Shown: positions 23,586-36,084 of the stretch, piece after piece
Numbering within the stretch: position 1 is the first letter of the stretch
Layout of the letters: every line of letters starts with the position of its first letter
Source of the DNA: Zygnema cylindricum
Taxonomy: Eukaryota > Streptophyta > Zygnematophyceae > Zygnematales > Zygnemataceae
DNA: 64,000 nt
Direction: 5' to 3'
Assembly: GCA_037447655.1 (NCBI GenBank)
Contig: JBBHKE010001539.1
Span: 29,397-93,396, forward strand
Made by a program: the position numbers and the translations under genes
The notes under the pieces: generated by a model
Told to the model about the DNA's origin: nothing
Databases searched by the model: none
The model's input: only the letters and a program-made list of their open reading frames with translations

Positions 23586-23799
23586 GCAAAAAATGTGATG
23601 GCAAAACCATATGTGTACAAAAGGGGTTAAACTGAAACAAACATTTCACATCTTTTCTCCGTTCCTAATTGTCATATTAATAACGCGTCTGTGGCGATTG
23701 AAAGGCAAGATTCCCTTCTTCTGCTTGGCGGTCTTCAGTAGAAAATTAGAAGTGTGTGTACTCGGAAAAGATGTTTCAAGTGCGAAAAAAAAACATGAA
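23586..23799. other. No assignable feature
   Basis: About 200 bp between the truncated gypsy and a TIR element. An open frame of 64 codons is present but has no recognisable similarity. Confidence 0.4.
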
Positions 23800-24536
23800 G
23801 GGTGAAGTTCCTTCAAACGTTTCTATAATCGTACGGCGAACTCTACAGACCGGGTTGATTGAGTCCATGTTCCATCCCGAAGAGGCTATAAACTAGGTGT
23901 TTTAAATTGACTGCGCCACGCAAGCTACGATCTGATATTAAATATCTTTTAGAATTTTAGCACCGACAAACTTAGATTCAAATCTTCACTTGTGTACCAT
24001 GTACCTGCGTACAAAGTAATCATTAGACAAAACTTTTATACTTTTTGCAGACGCTAATCTGTATACCAACTTATTTTTTAGGGTTTTTGTTTTTTAACAT
24101 AACGAAAGTCTTTTGAGAGAAATAGTGTGACAAACAAAAGTGAACGAAAATAGCGTGAAGAAGGATTGTTACAAAATTTCGTTTTTATTTTCGGTTGTAT
24201 TTTGGAAAGCGTGTGTCATGAGTAAATCTTAAGATTGTTTGTTTGTTTTACATCATGACACGTAGCTTAATCGTCCAGCGTGTCACAACTTTTTTTTTCT
24301 ATATCTACCAACCCACCTCTTTGAGGTAGGTTGACAGTTACAGAGAAATATGAAGAAAACGCCTCGCAGACGAACATTCGACACTCAGTATTACCTCTTA
24401 GACCTTTAAAGAACATTGGCAAGATTCTCTGTAATGTTGTTTTTTGTATAAAAAACATAATAAGCGGTATGGTTTAGTTCGGGTTGCCACAGATTTCTGT
24501 AAACTACCCCACTTTTCGTCAAATGGATTGTCACCC
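23800..24536 (-). mobile_element. Non-autonomous TIR element F1
   Basis: 737 bp, and a reverse-orientation relative of F2 (60744-61479), including the terminal GGGTGAxGTTCCxTCA repeat, the CAACATTACAGAGAATCTTGCC block, the hairpin CCAACCCACCTC...GAGGTAGGTTG and the GGACGATTAAGCTACGTGTC block. A 3-bp TAA follows on the right (24537-24539), and GAA stands in the left position. No transposase is encoded. The 3-bp TAA target suggests the PIF/Harbinger type, which is an inference. Confidence 0.7.
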
Positions 24537-24539
24537 TAA

Positions 24540-25815
24540 TACTACAATAATACCGATACACCGTATACAATATTTAAAGTCATGTACGGAAAACCTAACT
24601 TATGGTATGTCCCAATTTGCATAAGTAAGGGTTTTTTTTTGTCGTTTTCCTGTAAAACTTAGTGGCGTACTGCCTTAGTTGCAACCGTACGAAGAAATCA
24701 CAAATTTGTATAGTACAATTTGCGTCATCCTTGAACTTAGGATGTACGAAAATTTGTCGTCTTGTGTTTTTTGACCCACGGCCACGACAAAAAACGTCAT
24801 CTTCAAACCTATGTTTAAAACACATGCGCGATGTGTTCTAAAACTAGGTATTTTTGATAAACTAATAGGAACATATATATTTGCACGTGCCGTAATTTTC
24901 AAAAAATTTCATATGATTTCTAAGGAAAAAAAATACAAAATTCACTATGTTTTGTCTGTTTTTGTTAAATACGACAAAGAAAAGTACACAATTTATTTTT
25001 GTCTATTTTTGTCAGTACACATTATTTTTTTTGCAGGGGTCTTGAAATTCTAATGCCATTTCACGTCGACTGGATAAGAGACGCGAAGGCAAAGCGCGTC
25101 TTCTACAACCATGAAACAACACATGTTAGAATGCGGTACGTCTACAATGTCACGGTAACACATCCGACGTCAGAAGCAGTTCCAAAATATAACTTGCGAC
25201 AACACAAATTGTAGACGTTGACAACCGTCACAGGTATTGTCAACGTATACAATCGTCACAAATGTAAGTTACGGTTACGTTCTTACACATAGGAATGCTT
25301 GAAAATCGGGGCAGACGGATCCGCGCTAAAATACAAAGTAAGTTCACTATGTAACAAGTACATGTGGACACCCTTAAACCGTGTACCAACGAAACAAATG
25401 GGCGACGTGACGCGCGAACAAATTGAGCCACGCTATTTTGTTACATTGACTTTGTTTCACATAACGCACAACGCCTAACAATCCCCGTTTCAGATTTTGT
25501 CAAAATCATAGTTGTCGAATTCGTACGGATTTCAATTTTTTTCCGAAAGCTACGTAGTATTGGTTTGTTTCGTATTTTTTGTAAATTATTTAATTTTTAA
25601 TTGTACGAAATGAACGCATATGTACGAAAAGCGCGACCCTATAAATTCTTCAAAAAATTTGAAATATGTACAAAAGACTTGAGGAAATATTTAATATATA
25701 CGGAAGTCGTTACTTGATAAACCTATAAGTACGGAAAATTTAAGACAATCGTACTGAAATATACGATAACGTACAAGAATATACTCTCAAAACCCTAAAA
25801 TCTTGCATAACCAAC
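24540..25815. other. AT-rich intergenic stretch
   Basis: No gene or clear repeat is supported. There are short inverted repeats (for example around 24807-24850, TTTAAAACACATGCGCGATGTGTTCTAAAAC). Open frames are short and without recognisable motifs. Confidence 0.5.
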
Positions 25816-25823
25816 CTAAAAGG

Positions 25824-26661
25824 TAGTGTTGGGTATCGGGTAATTTCATATCGCGATAATTTTGATATTCGATATATTGAATATCGATCGAGCAAACTTT
25901 TCGATATATCGTACCAAGACCAACAAAAATTATCGCGATATATATCGCGATATATAGTATTTTTTAAATATAATATTTTATATAATATGTCATATTAGCG
26001 ATGAAGACAAATTGTTTGATACGCCACGTACTACGTGATTTTCGTTCCGTGACTTAATAGATTGTAGAACGCTGCAAAATGGATCCAACAAAAAAGTAAT
26101 AATTTTGTAATTCATATTATTAATTATTTAGTACGTAGAGATTTCGCTTACGACAAGGTCAGACTAATTAAGTCAATGTATAATCTGAATCAAAAAATTG
26201 CAGACTATTCTTTTCATGCTTTGAAGCAAGAATACCTACCAATCTGCAGGCATTTTTGCAGGCATCTACCAATCTGCATATTGATACCCACTACGGCTTC
26301 TCCATTTCCAACTACTATTATAGAAAGGTTACACTTTTAGTTTTCTCCATGGATTCCCAAGGGATGGGAGGTAGCATGGGAGGTGAGAAGGATAACGACA
26401 CTAAAATGCTTTCGGATATTTACTGCCAGCTGCAACAGCATTAGAAGTAGCCGCGGTAGCAAAAATAGTTATAATTTTTTGTTTTAAAAAGCCTCGATAT
26501 TGGCCTTATGATATATCGACGATACATCGCAATATTAAGCTTTTCAATATATCGAATATATATATATATATTTATACATATATATAGATATATCGATTAT
26601 TGGGTGCCTGAAATTCGATATATATCGAATATCGACAAATGGTCCTTGATACCCAACACTA
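25824..26661. mobile_element. hAT-like non-autonomous element with 8-bp target duplication
   Basis: 838 bp flanked by a perfect 8-bp duplication CTAAAAGG (25816-25823 and 26662-26669). Ends are TAGTGTTGGGTATC and its inverse GATACCCAACACTA. The ends are rich in TATCGATA-type sequence. A short open frame in the middle (ATG at 26349, GMGGSMGGEKDND) could be captured or residual coding sequence; I do not recognise it. The TIR form and 8-bp duplication are those of the hAT superfamily. Confidence 0.85.
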
Positions 26662-26669
26662 CTAAAAGG

Positions 26670-27027
26670 CACGGAAATGTATGAAAATGTCAATAAATAT
26701 ATGGAAAATGTAACGCAGCTGTAATAAATAATACGAAAATGTACGGCAACGTATTGTAAAACATATAAACCGTAAAAATTACGGTAAAATACAAACATTC
26801 TACACAAATATATGAAAATCCCAAAACAGTTGTAATTAAATATACGAAATGTATGAAAATGTACCATAATAACTATAAAATCCTCTAAAACCCTTAAATA
26901 ATCCAAAACTGTGCTAACAGATACACACACTGTACATACTTGTACGAACATTGTGCGGATGTTAAGTAAGGTACAAATTTTAACTACTTTTCAAAATGGC
27001 TAGATGCGCATTGTGCGTAGTAATCGT
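26670..27027. other. AT-rich stretch without assignable feature
   Basis: Many short TACGAAAATG-like words, similar in style to 25690-25790. Nothing codes for a recognisable product. Confidence 0.4.
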
Positions 27028-27029
27028 TA

Positions 27030-27252
27030 CACCGTGAATCGTTTTTAGCGTATTGAATGCTAATACGGATACCTTTTTTTTTTCAAATTCTCAAATAGAA
27101 TTAATCATACAATTTAAAAAAAAACCCTATTTCCTAATTAAAAAATACTATTTCTCTGAAAATTTCCAAATTCCCAATTAGCATTAGTAACGGTAATTAT
27201 TCCTATACACTAAAAAAACTTATACTCCAAAAATTAATAATGATTGAAGGTG
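27030..27252 (-). mobile_element. TA-flanked MITE (CACCGTGAATCG family)
   Basis: 223 bp, starting CACCGTGAATCG and ending GATTGAAGGTG, with TA on both sides (27028-27029, 27253-27254). The body aligns in reverse with the copy at 45975-46191 (CAAATTCTCAAATAGAATTA, ACCCTATTTCC). The TA target suggests Tc1/mariner-type MITEs, by inference. Confidence 0.7.
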
Positions 27253-27776
27253 TATAGTACACCGTGAATCGTTATTAGCCTTATGTACTCTATATTGTTG
27301 TCCATAGCCATTTTTAGCCATGAATGTACCCTCGGAAGCACCACAGACTACCCCAAAACAACCTACTTTGATTCCACTCAGAATTCTACAGAATTAACAA
27401 ACCGATCTGAAAGTACACAAGAAGATATTTCTTAGGCCACTAAGTATTCCCACGAATTCTCATATAAATATACCTACCAGAATTCCCACATCACCCAATC
27501 AAAGTTGCAGAAGAACAGCCTGCCAGAACTTTCAAAATCTGACCAACTTCACAATAAAGCCCCGAGCAAACCAGACACACGATAGGTCTTAAAATTTTCC
27601 ACAATATTTCCAATACAGAGAGGAAAACACATGAAAAATTTCAGGTAATTTTGCCAATTAAACTCAGAGAAATTCTCAAATGAAATTACCAAAAAGGAGT
27701 AGAAACAATTTCTGTCCAAAAAGTTCCTAAGTCCAAAAATGACTAAGTCCTATATATACAAAGTGAACCTACACCT

Positions 27777-28907
27777 TGTAGAAATTGATGGTTCTTTTAG
27801 TATTTTCTAGGTCTAAAATAAAGTGCAGAAAAAGAAGTCGAGGCAGTCTGACTCTAACTTCTCTCTCCAACTCTCACACTTGTTGTAGTCACTGAGAAGT
27901 TGGAGAGGAAGCTAGTGTCATGGCTGCCTATGCTATCCAGAGATTTACGCAGTAGTAAAGTAGTTAATTTACTAAAAGGTAGTTGTCACCTAGAGGATTT
28001 GATCGTGATACCTACGAATGGGAGCGGCAGCGGTAGATAAGTAGTTAATTTACTAAAAGGTAGTTGTCACCTAGAGGATTTGATCGTGATAACTACGAAT
28101 GGGAGCTGCCACCGGTAGCCGTTAACCTCATCCATTTAGTCTAGGATTAGTGGTAAGTAATATAGAGTGTATTACGTATTTAAATGTTAACATGTATACT
28201 AATTCATTTAACAACATTTATATACAGGATAGATAGAGTCAATTATAAAAGTACGGATTACGAGTACGAAGAATAAATAAGTACTGTGCATTTGTTTTGA
28301 TAGCGAAACAAATACATCACAACTATTTATGACGGCTACGATTGAAATCGACATTCAATCGGACGGCCGCAAAGCATGCCGAGATCCCGGAAGAAGATTT
28401 TAGCGGTTTATGGTCGCCGCCACATCGGATGACAACGTGGCACCACGACATTAGACTTTTGCATCTCTAGGGATTACAGAAAAAAATCCAGAAAAGACAC
28501 GTGTCAACATTTTTGTCATGTCGTACAATGTTCGTACATAAAATACATCGGCAGCTATACCTTTCTGTACGTTACATCAATATGATTAGTGTTGTACATG
28601 AGTAGATAGAGTTTTAGAAAGAGATAGGAATAGAAAAAAATGGTAGATAGGACCCTCTCTCCCACAAAGCTTCTGTACAAAAGGTCAAACTTTGACCCTC
28701 CATAACTTACTACTCAAGGGAGCAAATTTAGAGATTATTTTTGCTATAGACTCAAGGGAGTCTTGCCTTCACAGGGGTGAAGGTGGTCAGATAATTTATT
28801 TGCCAGGGTGGTAATTATTCGTGCTAAAAGACAAAGGGGTCAGGGTTATCATAGAGGCTTCGTGTGAGCTGCTTACTCTGAGGTCATATAGAGGTCTCAG
28901 AGTTGCA
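27777..28907 (+). repeat. 5' LTR of copia A3
   Basis: It contains an 81-bp direct duplication (27960-28040 and 28041-28121) that is absent from the 3' LTR. The duplicated unit includes the conserved GAGGATTTGATCGTGATA block. Confidence 0.9.
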
Positions 28908-28922
28908 GGTTATGGGTTCACC
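28908..28922 (+). promoter_or_regulatory. Half-tRNA primer site of copia A3
   Basis: GGTTATGGGTTCACC, two changes from the perfect A2 site, directly after the LTR. The gag ATG is at 28912-28914. Confidence 0.7.
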
Positions 28923-31900
28923 TTCTAGGGTGCCCATATTCAATGGAGTTGGATTGATATACTGGTAAAGTAAGATGAAAGGAGCTCTATGTGAGAAACA
29001 TTTTTGGGGAATAGTGAGTGGACGGGTGAGGCGCCCATCCAGTCTTGGGATACCTCTATGGTTTACAAGAGGCATATTCACTAGAGATGCAGATCCATTT
29101 TCAACCGAGGAGACAAAGGAAGGAGAGGTGGTAAACAAAGGAAAGGAGAAGGAGATGACCACACCAATAACAACTAGTTTCGCATTCATGTCACCTATTT
29201 CGAGGAACGAGGAGAATGATACTAATACCTGGGACTTCAACAATATGGCGGGAAAGCACTTCATCCTCCGCCATCTTACTCAAGGACTTGCATGTCCTTA
29301 TTTGCAGGTAGGATGGGCATCCGATCTTTGGATGGCTCTCATAGAGATGTACCGAAGTGGTACATTCAGCAACAACAGTTGGCTGATCAGAAAGTTGAGG
29401 AGTATGCATAAAAAGGGGGGAAGATGTTGGATTTTTGCAAAGAGCTTGCTACACTTTTCATGGAGCTAGAGAGTGCTAGAAAAGATTTAAGTGAAAAAGA
29501 AAAGGTTAACTGTCTACTGATGAGGCTACCCGATGAGTTTGAGAACATAGTCAACTGTGTGCAGGACTTGTTGGACTCTAGGTGGATATGGAACTTAGTG
29601 GTAGGAATGATTCTCGTTCGGGAGAATACAATTGAGATTCGAAGGGGAGGAAAGAGTGGGCAAGCCTTGGCAGCTGGGACCTTGAAGTGGAACAAGGATT
29701 CCCGGAGACCGATCGGAAATTACGGAGGGGGGGAGCAGAAAAATCAGATCGACGAGTTTTGACCATGGGCTCCCAAGGGTTTATGTCATTTCTGTAAGAA
29801 ACCAGGGCACTATATGGCGGAGTGCACTAAGCTAACTGAGCTTCAGTTAAAGGAGGGGAAGACTGGTGGAACCCCGAGAAGAAAGAGAAAGGCCCTTGTG
29901 ACACAGGTACATGAGGAAGAATCCGAAGACGAGGACGATGAGCTCCTTTTAGATGAGGAGTTGGAAGGGACAAACGAGGTAGAAGTTCCACAAAAGAAGA
30001 AATGTGCTTTCGGTGGTTTGAAAGGTGAAGCGGGCTGGATTGTAGATTCAGGTGCCTCCATGCACATGTGTAAAGATAAATACCTGTTCACTAAGATAAG
30101 AAAGATTCCCATCGTAGAGAGAGAGTAAGGGGATGGGAGGATGGTCACTAATACTCTTGTAGGATCGGTAGATCTGAAAGTATTGGTAGAAGGAAAGACA
30201 TACATTGTTACATTCTCCGATGTATTGTTTATTCCAGAGCTGAACAAAAACCTCATCTCTAAGTCTGTATAAGATGATAAAGGTTTTGATACTAGCATTA
30301 GAAAAGGAGTCTTTACAATTAGTTTTGAGGAGGAAGTTTATTTCACCGCTGAAAAAGGTAGCCAAGTGATGTTTAGGCTGATTTTAAGCAATGAAAAGAA
30401 GAAACTTTACTATGCTGGTGTTCATGATATAATGACGTGGCATAAGAGGCTTGGGCATGTGAATCTAGATAAGCTAAGAGAGATGAAAAATATGGGAGTG
30501 TTGGAAGGAATTTTGTTCAGTGAGAGTGAGAATCTAAGTGATTGTAGTGGATGTGCTCAAGGTAAAGCACACAGATTGCCCTTTCCCAAAACTGCCACCT
30601 ATAGGGGAGAAAAAATTCTAGATCTAGTGCACACAGATATTTGGGGACCGGCCAAAGTGCCCTCACCGGGGGGGAAGAGATTTATGATGACTATCTGTGA
30701 TGATTGGTCTCGGTATTTCAGGGTGTATTTTTTGAAAAACATGTCAAAAGCTCACGATTGTTTTAGACAATATAAAGCATGGAGCGAAAAACTCCATGAA
30801 ACTCCAATCAAGAGAGTAAGAGTGACAATGGTGGAGAGTATACTTCTAACCAGTCTGAGGATTTTCTGAGGGAAGATGGAGTTCAACACCAAAAGACAGT
30901 TCCAGAAAACCCGCAACAGAATAGGGTAGCTGAACAATTATCTAGGACACTGAGTGATAGTGCTAGAAGTATGTTGTCAGATAACAAGATAGGAAAAAGG
31001 TTTTGGGCAGAAACAATGAACTGCGCTAATTACATCAAAAATAGAGTTCTTACCTCAGCTTTAAAAGATCAAACACCTTATGATAAATGGACCTGCCGAA
31101 AACCAGACATATCTCACTTAAAGGTTTTCGGTAGTCAAGTATTCAGTCTAGATACAGATCAGTCTAATTGGAAGCTAGATCCTAAAGGAAAATCAGGATA
31201 CTTATTGGGATATGATGAGGATGTTAAAGGATATGAAGTTTACGATCTAAAAAGGGAAGATATAATCTTAGTAAAACATCTAGTAGTTATAGATGAAGGA
31301 AAATCTGTGGATCCATTCAAGTACACAAAGTCAGTTAAAATCAGATTTCAGTCAGAAAATTCCGATGACTTTGAGCTTCCTAACTTTCCAGGTTTTTGAG
31401 AAAATGTCATTCTTGCAGGTACAAATCAGACCGAAAAGGACTCCTGCTGCGGAAACTCCAGTGACAACACTACCCGAAGCAGAAGACGTGATAGAAATTG
31501 CTTCAGAATCAATGGATAGGGGAGAAGTCGAGATTGTTCGAAAGATTCCACGAGAACCATCTATTCCGGCCACAAATTTTGAGGGGGGAAGGAGAAGTAG
31601 CAAAAGATTACAAGAAAAACAAGTTAATAACAAGGTAACAAAACTATCTCATCAAGATGAACCTCAAACTTATGGAGAGGAAATGACTTGTCTAGAAAGG
31701 AACCGGTGGATACAGCCATCAATGAGGAGATGGCCTCAATTATGGCAGCCGATACTTGGGAGCTAGTGGACTATCCACCTAACCAAAAACTAATCGGTTG
31801 TTAGTGGGTTATCAAATTAAACTGAACCCGGATAACAACATTAAGCGTTACAAAGCCCGATTAGTGGCAAAAGGATTTTTACATAAAGAAGGAATCGACT

Positions 31901-33243
31901 ACGAGGAAACCTTTGCCACGGTCGTCAAATTTCCCTCCCTCCGCAAACTTCTCAGTCTAGCAACAGCGGAAGACATAGACGTGCACCAGATTGACATCAA
32001 GACAGCCTTTTTCCATGGAGAATTGGAAGAGGAAATCTTCATGCAACAACCCGAAGAATTTGTGGAGGAAGGAGAGGAGAGTAAGGTATGCCGACTGATT
32101 AAATCCCTTTACGGTTTCAAACAGGCGCCTCGACAGTGGAATAAGAAACTTGATGAGTTTCTTACCGGTCTGGGATATATCTCAATCAGCTCAGATCACT
32201 CAATCTATGTTTTTGAAGATGAGGAAGATATTATATTTATTGCAATTTACGTTGATGATTTGCTTGATTTAAGTAAATCAATGGAAAATATTAATAAACT
32301 GAAAACTGAACTTAAAGAAAGAATTAAAATGAAGGATACGAGACAAGCAAAATATATTTTGGGAATTCAAGTAGAATGAGACCGAGAAAGAAAGATTATA
32401 AGATTGACACAAAAGGAAGCAATAGGGAACATGCTAGTAAAATTTCAGATGGATAAAGCTAATAGTTGTACAACTCCAATAGAGTTAAAGAAAGGATGTG
32501 AGGGGAGTGAGGAAGAAAGACTCATAGTCTTAGACGAGGAATTAAGTCTTGAAGAACAGAAGTTCGTGCAGACTATTCCTTACAGGAAAGTAGTGGGAAG
32601 CCTAATCTATTTTATGAATTGTACCAGGCCGGATTTAGCTGCAGCTGTAGGAGTGCAGAGTAGAAGTCTAAATGCTCCCACTAATAAGGATTGGGAGGCA
32701 GCTAAGATAGTCCTTAGATATTTGATAGGAACTAGGGATCTATGGTTTCATTTGGGTGGGGAGAAAACTGAGATCACTACTTCGAGTGATGCCAGTTATG
32801 GTGATGCTTTGATGAGGAGATGTACTTCTAAATATGTATTATATGTGGGTGATGGGGCTTGCTGTTGGAGTAGCAAAAAACAAACGTTTATTGCTCAGTC
32901 CACCATGGAGGCTGAGCATATGGCCTCTTGCTCTGCTGTAAAAAAATTGATGTGGGTCAAGTCTTTGCTTGGTGAGCTTGGTCCCCTTAAGAGTGGGGTG
33001 CAAAAAAAATTTTGTGATAATCAGGCAGCGATCGCTATTTATGCCAATCTTAAACATCATTTTAAAGCCAAACACATGGACATTAGATTCAGCTTTGTTA
33101 GGGAGAAAGTAGAAAACAAAATAATCAGTTTAGAGTACCGACCAGATAGCGAGATGGTGGCAGATATGATGACCAAACCAATGCCTTCCCCTAAGTTAAT
33201 TTTTTGCAGGGAGAAGTGTGGTCTGAAATTAAAGATTGACTAG
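28912..33243 (+). pseudogene. Copia A3 gag-pol, broken
   Basis: Colinear with the A2 polyprotein over its whole length but with many disabling changes: a TAA near 28965, a 1-bp deletion near 29362, a TGA at 29760-29762, a TAA near 30126 and 30270, a frameshift near 30820, a TGA near 31398, further breaks near 31700 and 31801, and a TGA near 32377. The zinc knuckle (CHFCKKPGHYMAEC near 29787), protease DSGA (near 30047), YVDD (near 32250) and DNQAA (near 33018) are still readable. It ends at TAG 33241-33243. Not expected to be active unless helped by an intact copy such as A2. Confidence 0.9.
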
Positions 33244-33256
33244 AAAATAAGGGGAG

Positions 33257-34304
33257 TGTAGAAATTGATGGTTCTTTTAGTATTTTCTAGGTCTAAAATA
33301 AAGTGCAGAAAAAGAAGCCGAGGCAGTCTGACTCTAACTTCTCTCTCTAACTCTCACACTTGTTGCAGTCACTGAGAAGTTGGAGAGGAAGCTAGTGCCA
33401 TGGTTGCCTATGCTATCCAAAGATTTACGGGGTAGTAAAGTAGTTAATTTACTAAAAAGTGGTTGTCGCCCAGAGGATTTGATCGTGGTACCTACGGATG
33501 GGAAATACTGCCGGTAGCCAGTAACCTCATCCATTTAGTCTAGGATTAGTGGTAACTTATATTGAGTGTATTACATATATAAACGTCAACATGTAGACTA
33601 ATTCATTTAACAACAACTATATACGGGATAGATAGAGTCAGTTATAAAAGTACGGATTACGAGTACGAAAAATAAATAAGTACTGTGCATTTGTTTCGAT
33701 AGCGAAACAAATACATTACAACTATTTATGACGGCTACGATTGAAATCGACATTCAATCGGACGCTCGCAAAGCATGCCGAGATCCCGGAAGAAAATTTC
33801 AGCGGTTTATGGTCGCCGCCACATCGGATGACACGTGGCACCACGACATTGGACTTTAGCATCTCTAGGGATTACGGAAACAAATCCAGAAAAGACAGGT
33901 GTCAACATTTTTGTCATGTCGTACAATGTTCGTACATAAAGTACACCGCATCTGTACCTTTCTGTACGGTACATCAATATGATTAGTGCCGTACGTCAAT
34001 AGATAGAGTTTTAGAAGAGATAGGACTTAGAAAAAAATGGTAGATAGGACCCTCTCTCCCAAAGAGCTTCTGTACAAAAGGTCAAACTTTGACCCTCCAT
34101 AACTTACTGCTCAAGGGAGCAAATTTAGAGATTTTTTTTGCTATAGACTCAAGGGAGTCTTGCCTTCACAGGGGTGAAGGTGGTCAAATAATTTGTTTGC
34201 CAGGGTGGCGGTTATTCGCGCTAAAAGACAAAGGGGTCAGGGTTATCCTAAAGGCTTCGTGTGAGCTGCTTACTCTGAGGTCATATGGAGGTCTCAGAGT
34301 TGCA
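33257..34304 (+). repeat. 3' LTR of copia A3
   Basis: 1048 bp, preceded by the polypurine tract AAATAAGGGGAG. It lacks the 81-bp duplication. Confidence 0.9.
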
Positions 34305-34337
34305 CACCTGATCTACACCGTATCACCACTACCGTGG

Positions 34338-35304
34338 TGTAACAGCAATAGCGGATCGAACTTGTTTATAAAGGGGTATTTAGGTGTTATGATTATAGAG
34401 TACTAAATTTGGTAGACGCCCGCAAAAGAATCACGCTATTTGGAGTTATATTTTAAAAGTTATAGCGATGGGTGTATTTAGGTGACAGCGTGGGGTCTAA
34501 ATAACAAGTGGGTATCATTGAAACGGGTTAAGGGTCAAATTAGTACCGAAATTACGCGCGTACGTTTCATAAAGTTCTAATGAAACGTTTAGTATGCACG
34601 GTACTTCGTTTCGTACAAATTTTGGTACGAAACGTCACTTTCACTTAAGGGAATTTCGTAGGAAGTTTCGCGTGCGAAATTTGTTATGCACGATCGTGCG
34701 AAGTCGCGTTTCGTTTGGCGCGCAATTTTGCACGTAAATGTTACGTAGTGAAACGTAACGTTTGATTGGTTAGTAAAGCGCTAAGTAGTTAGTAAGAGAT
34801 TTCGCACGTTTTTGCATTGGTCAGTCTGAGTCTTTGCTGATCAATGATTGGCCCAGGTAAAAGCCTGTTAAAACGGAGCGTTGACTCTGGCCTGGCGAGT
34901 CCAGGGCGATGATGGATAAATAGTGAAGTGTAAGAGGAGAGTAGACATCTTTTCCTTTGGAAAAGTTTGTGGAAATTCCAGCTGATCTTGGTCCTGAGCG
35001 ATTAATACTAAATTGGAGAAAAGGCATTTTTGCATTGAAATCTCTTACTAATTAAATAGTGTTTTAGTAGTTAAGAGATAGAATTATTAAGAGTGGAGAG
35101 TAGAGGAAACACTTTAAATTGAAGGGTTGAGCCACGAGGGCAAGAGACCAAGCTAATGTTATGTGGACAGAAGCTTCTTCTAATTTAAAGTTATCCTTAT
35201 GTGAGTGTTTTCCAATGTGGATGTGTATTTTCCAATGTGTGGAATGTGTGGTTGGAATTGTTTGTAGTAATGGGATTTTCTGAGAGGTAGGAGATCCTGT
35301 TACA
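34338..35304 (+). repeat. 5' LTR of gypsy G1
   Basis: A TATA-like GATAAATAG is near 34915. The LTR is rich in CGTTTC/GAAACG words, many of them in inverted order, between 34560 and 34770. Confidence 0.95.
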
Positions 35305-36084
35305 TATGGTATCAAAGCTTTGGTTAGAAACCAGGGAGAAGTTTGCTCACCCAAAAATCGATTGCCGTGATCGGTGAGGGTGCTCTAACCTGTGTCGGTA
35401 GAACCACAATGTGAAGTGGTAGGGGATTGGAGGGAAACTGAGTGATCACACTGCCAGCGGCCGCTGGTTAGATGTGGGGCGTGCTCAGGTCCTAAGGACT
35501 AAGGCGGGGTGGGCAGTGTAGCCACCGCTGAAGCTCACTCCAATTACCTAGAGGCCAAACAAACTTGCCTTCTCCTAGCAATGATTCATGTGTAGAGGGA
35601 GGGCTTGAAGCCATGAAGGGTGAGGATGTGAGGATTATAGAACAAAAGATCCTGATGTAGTGGGAAATGGGGAATTTGCTGATGGTGGAGGAGGAAAGTG
35701 GAGTACTTTACTTCTTCAAGAGCAAAGGAGTCCAGAAATGACTCAAAACTTTTCAAACCCTAAATTGTTACCTTTGATTGATTTCAGTTTTGCTGTTGCA
35801 AAATTTATGGTGAAATCTTACCTTTGAGAGCTTTCAATTTTTGCTATTGCAAAATTGGTGGGGAAATTCTTACATTTCTGTTTCAATGTTGGGAAATTGA
35901 AAATTTGAATTTGTACTAACTTATTGTCAATGTCTTTTTAATTTCTCAGATCTTGATCTTTTCAAAGGATTTGTTAAGGAGAAGAAGTTTTGGATTGGAG
36001 CAATCTAAGGACTTCAAATCTGCATCAAATTTCTTTGGGAAATTATACTCTATCTTTCCTTTTGCTTGATTTAATTGTGTGATA
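35305..36084 (+). other. G1 primer site and untranslated leader
   Basis: The leader of about 780 bp between LTR and gag contains the primer binding site at 35307-35318 and no long open frame. It contains CCAGCGGCCGCTGG, a perfect 14-bp palindrome (35453-35466), which is also in G2 (21273-21286). Such a conserved palindrome could serve RNA dimerisation or packaging, which is an inference. Confidence 0.7.

Larger units (their letters stand above)
27777..34304 (+). mobile_element. Copia A3, full-length but decayed
   Basis: 6528 bp with LTRs at 27777-28907 and 33257-34304 (TGTAGAAATT to GTTGCA) and a perfect target duplication CACCT (27772-27776, 34305-34309). It is close to A2 in sequence. The 5' LTR is longer (1131 versus 1048 bp) because of an 81-bp tandem duplication, and other LTR differences are scattered, so it is older than A2. 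Confidence 0.93.

Noticed and set aside
26256-26444. A small protein in the hAT-like element at 25824
   Set aside because: Short, no known motif; could be a captured exon but there is no evidence.
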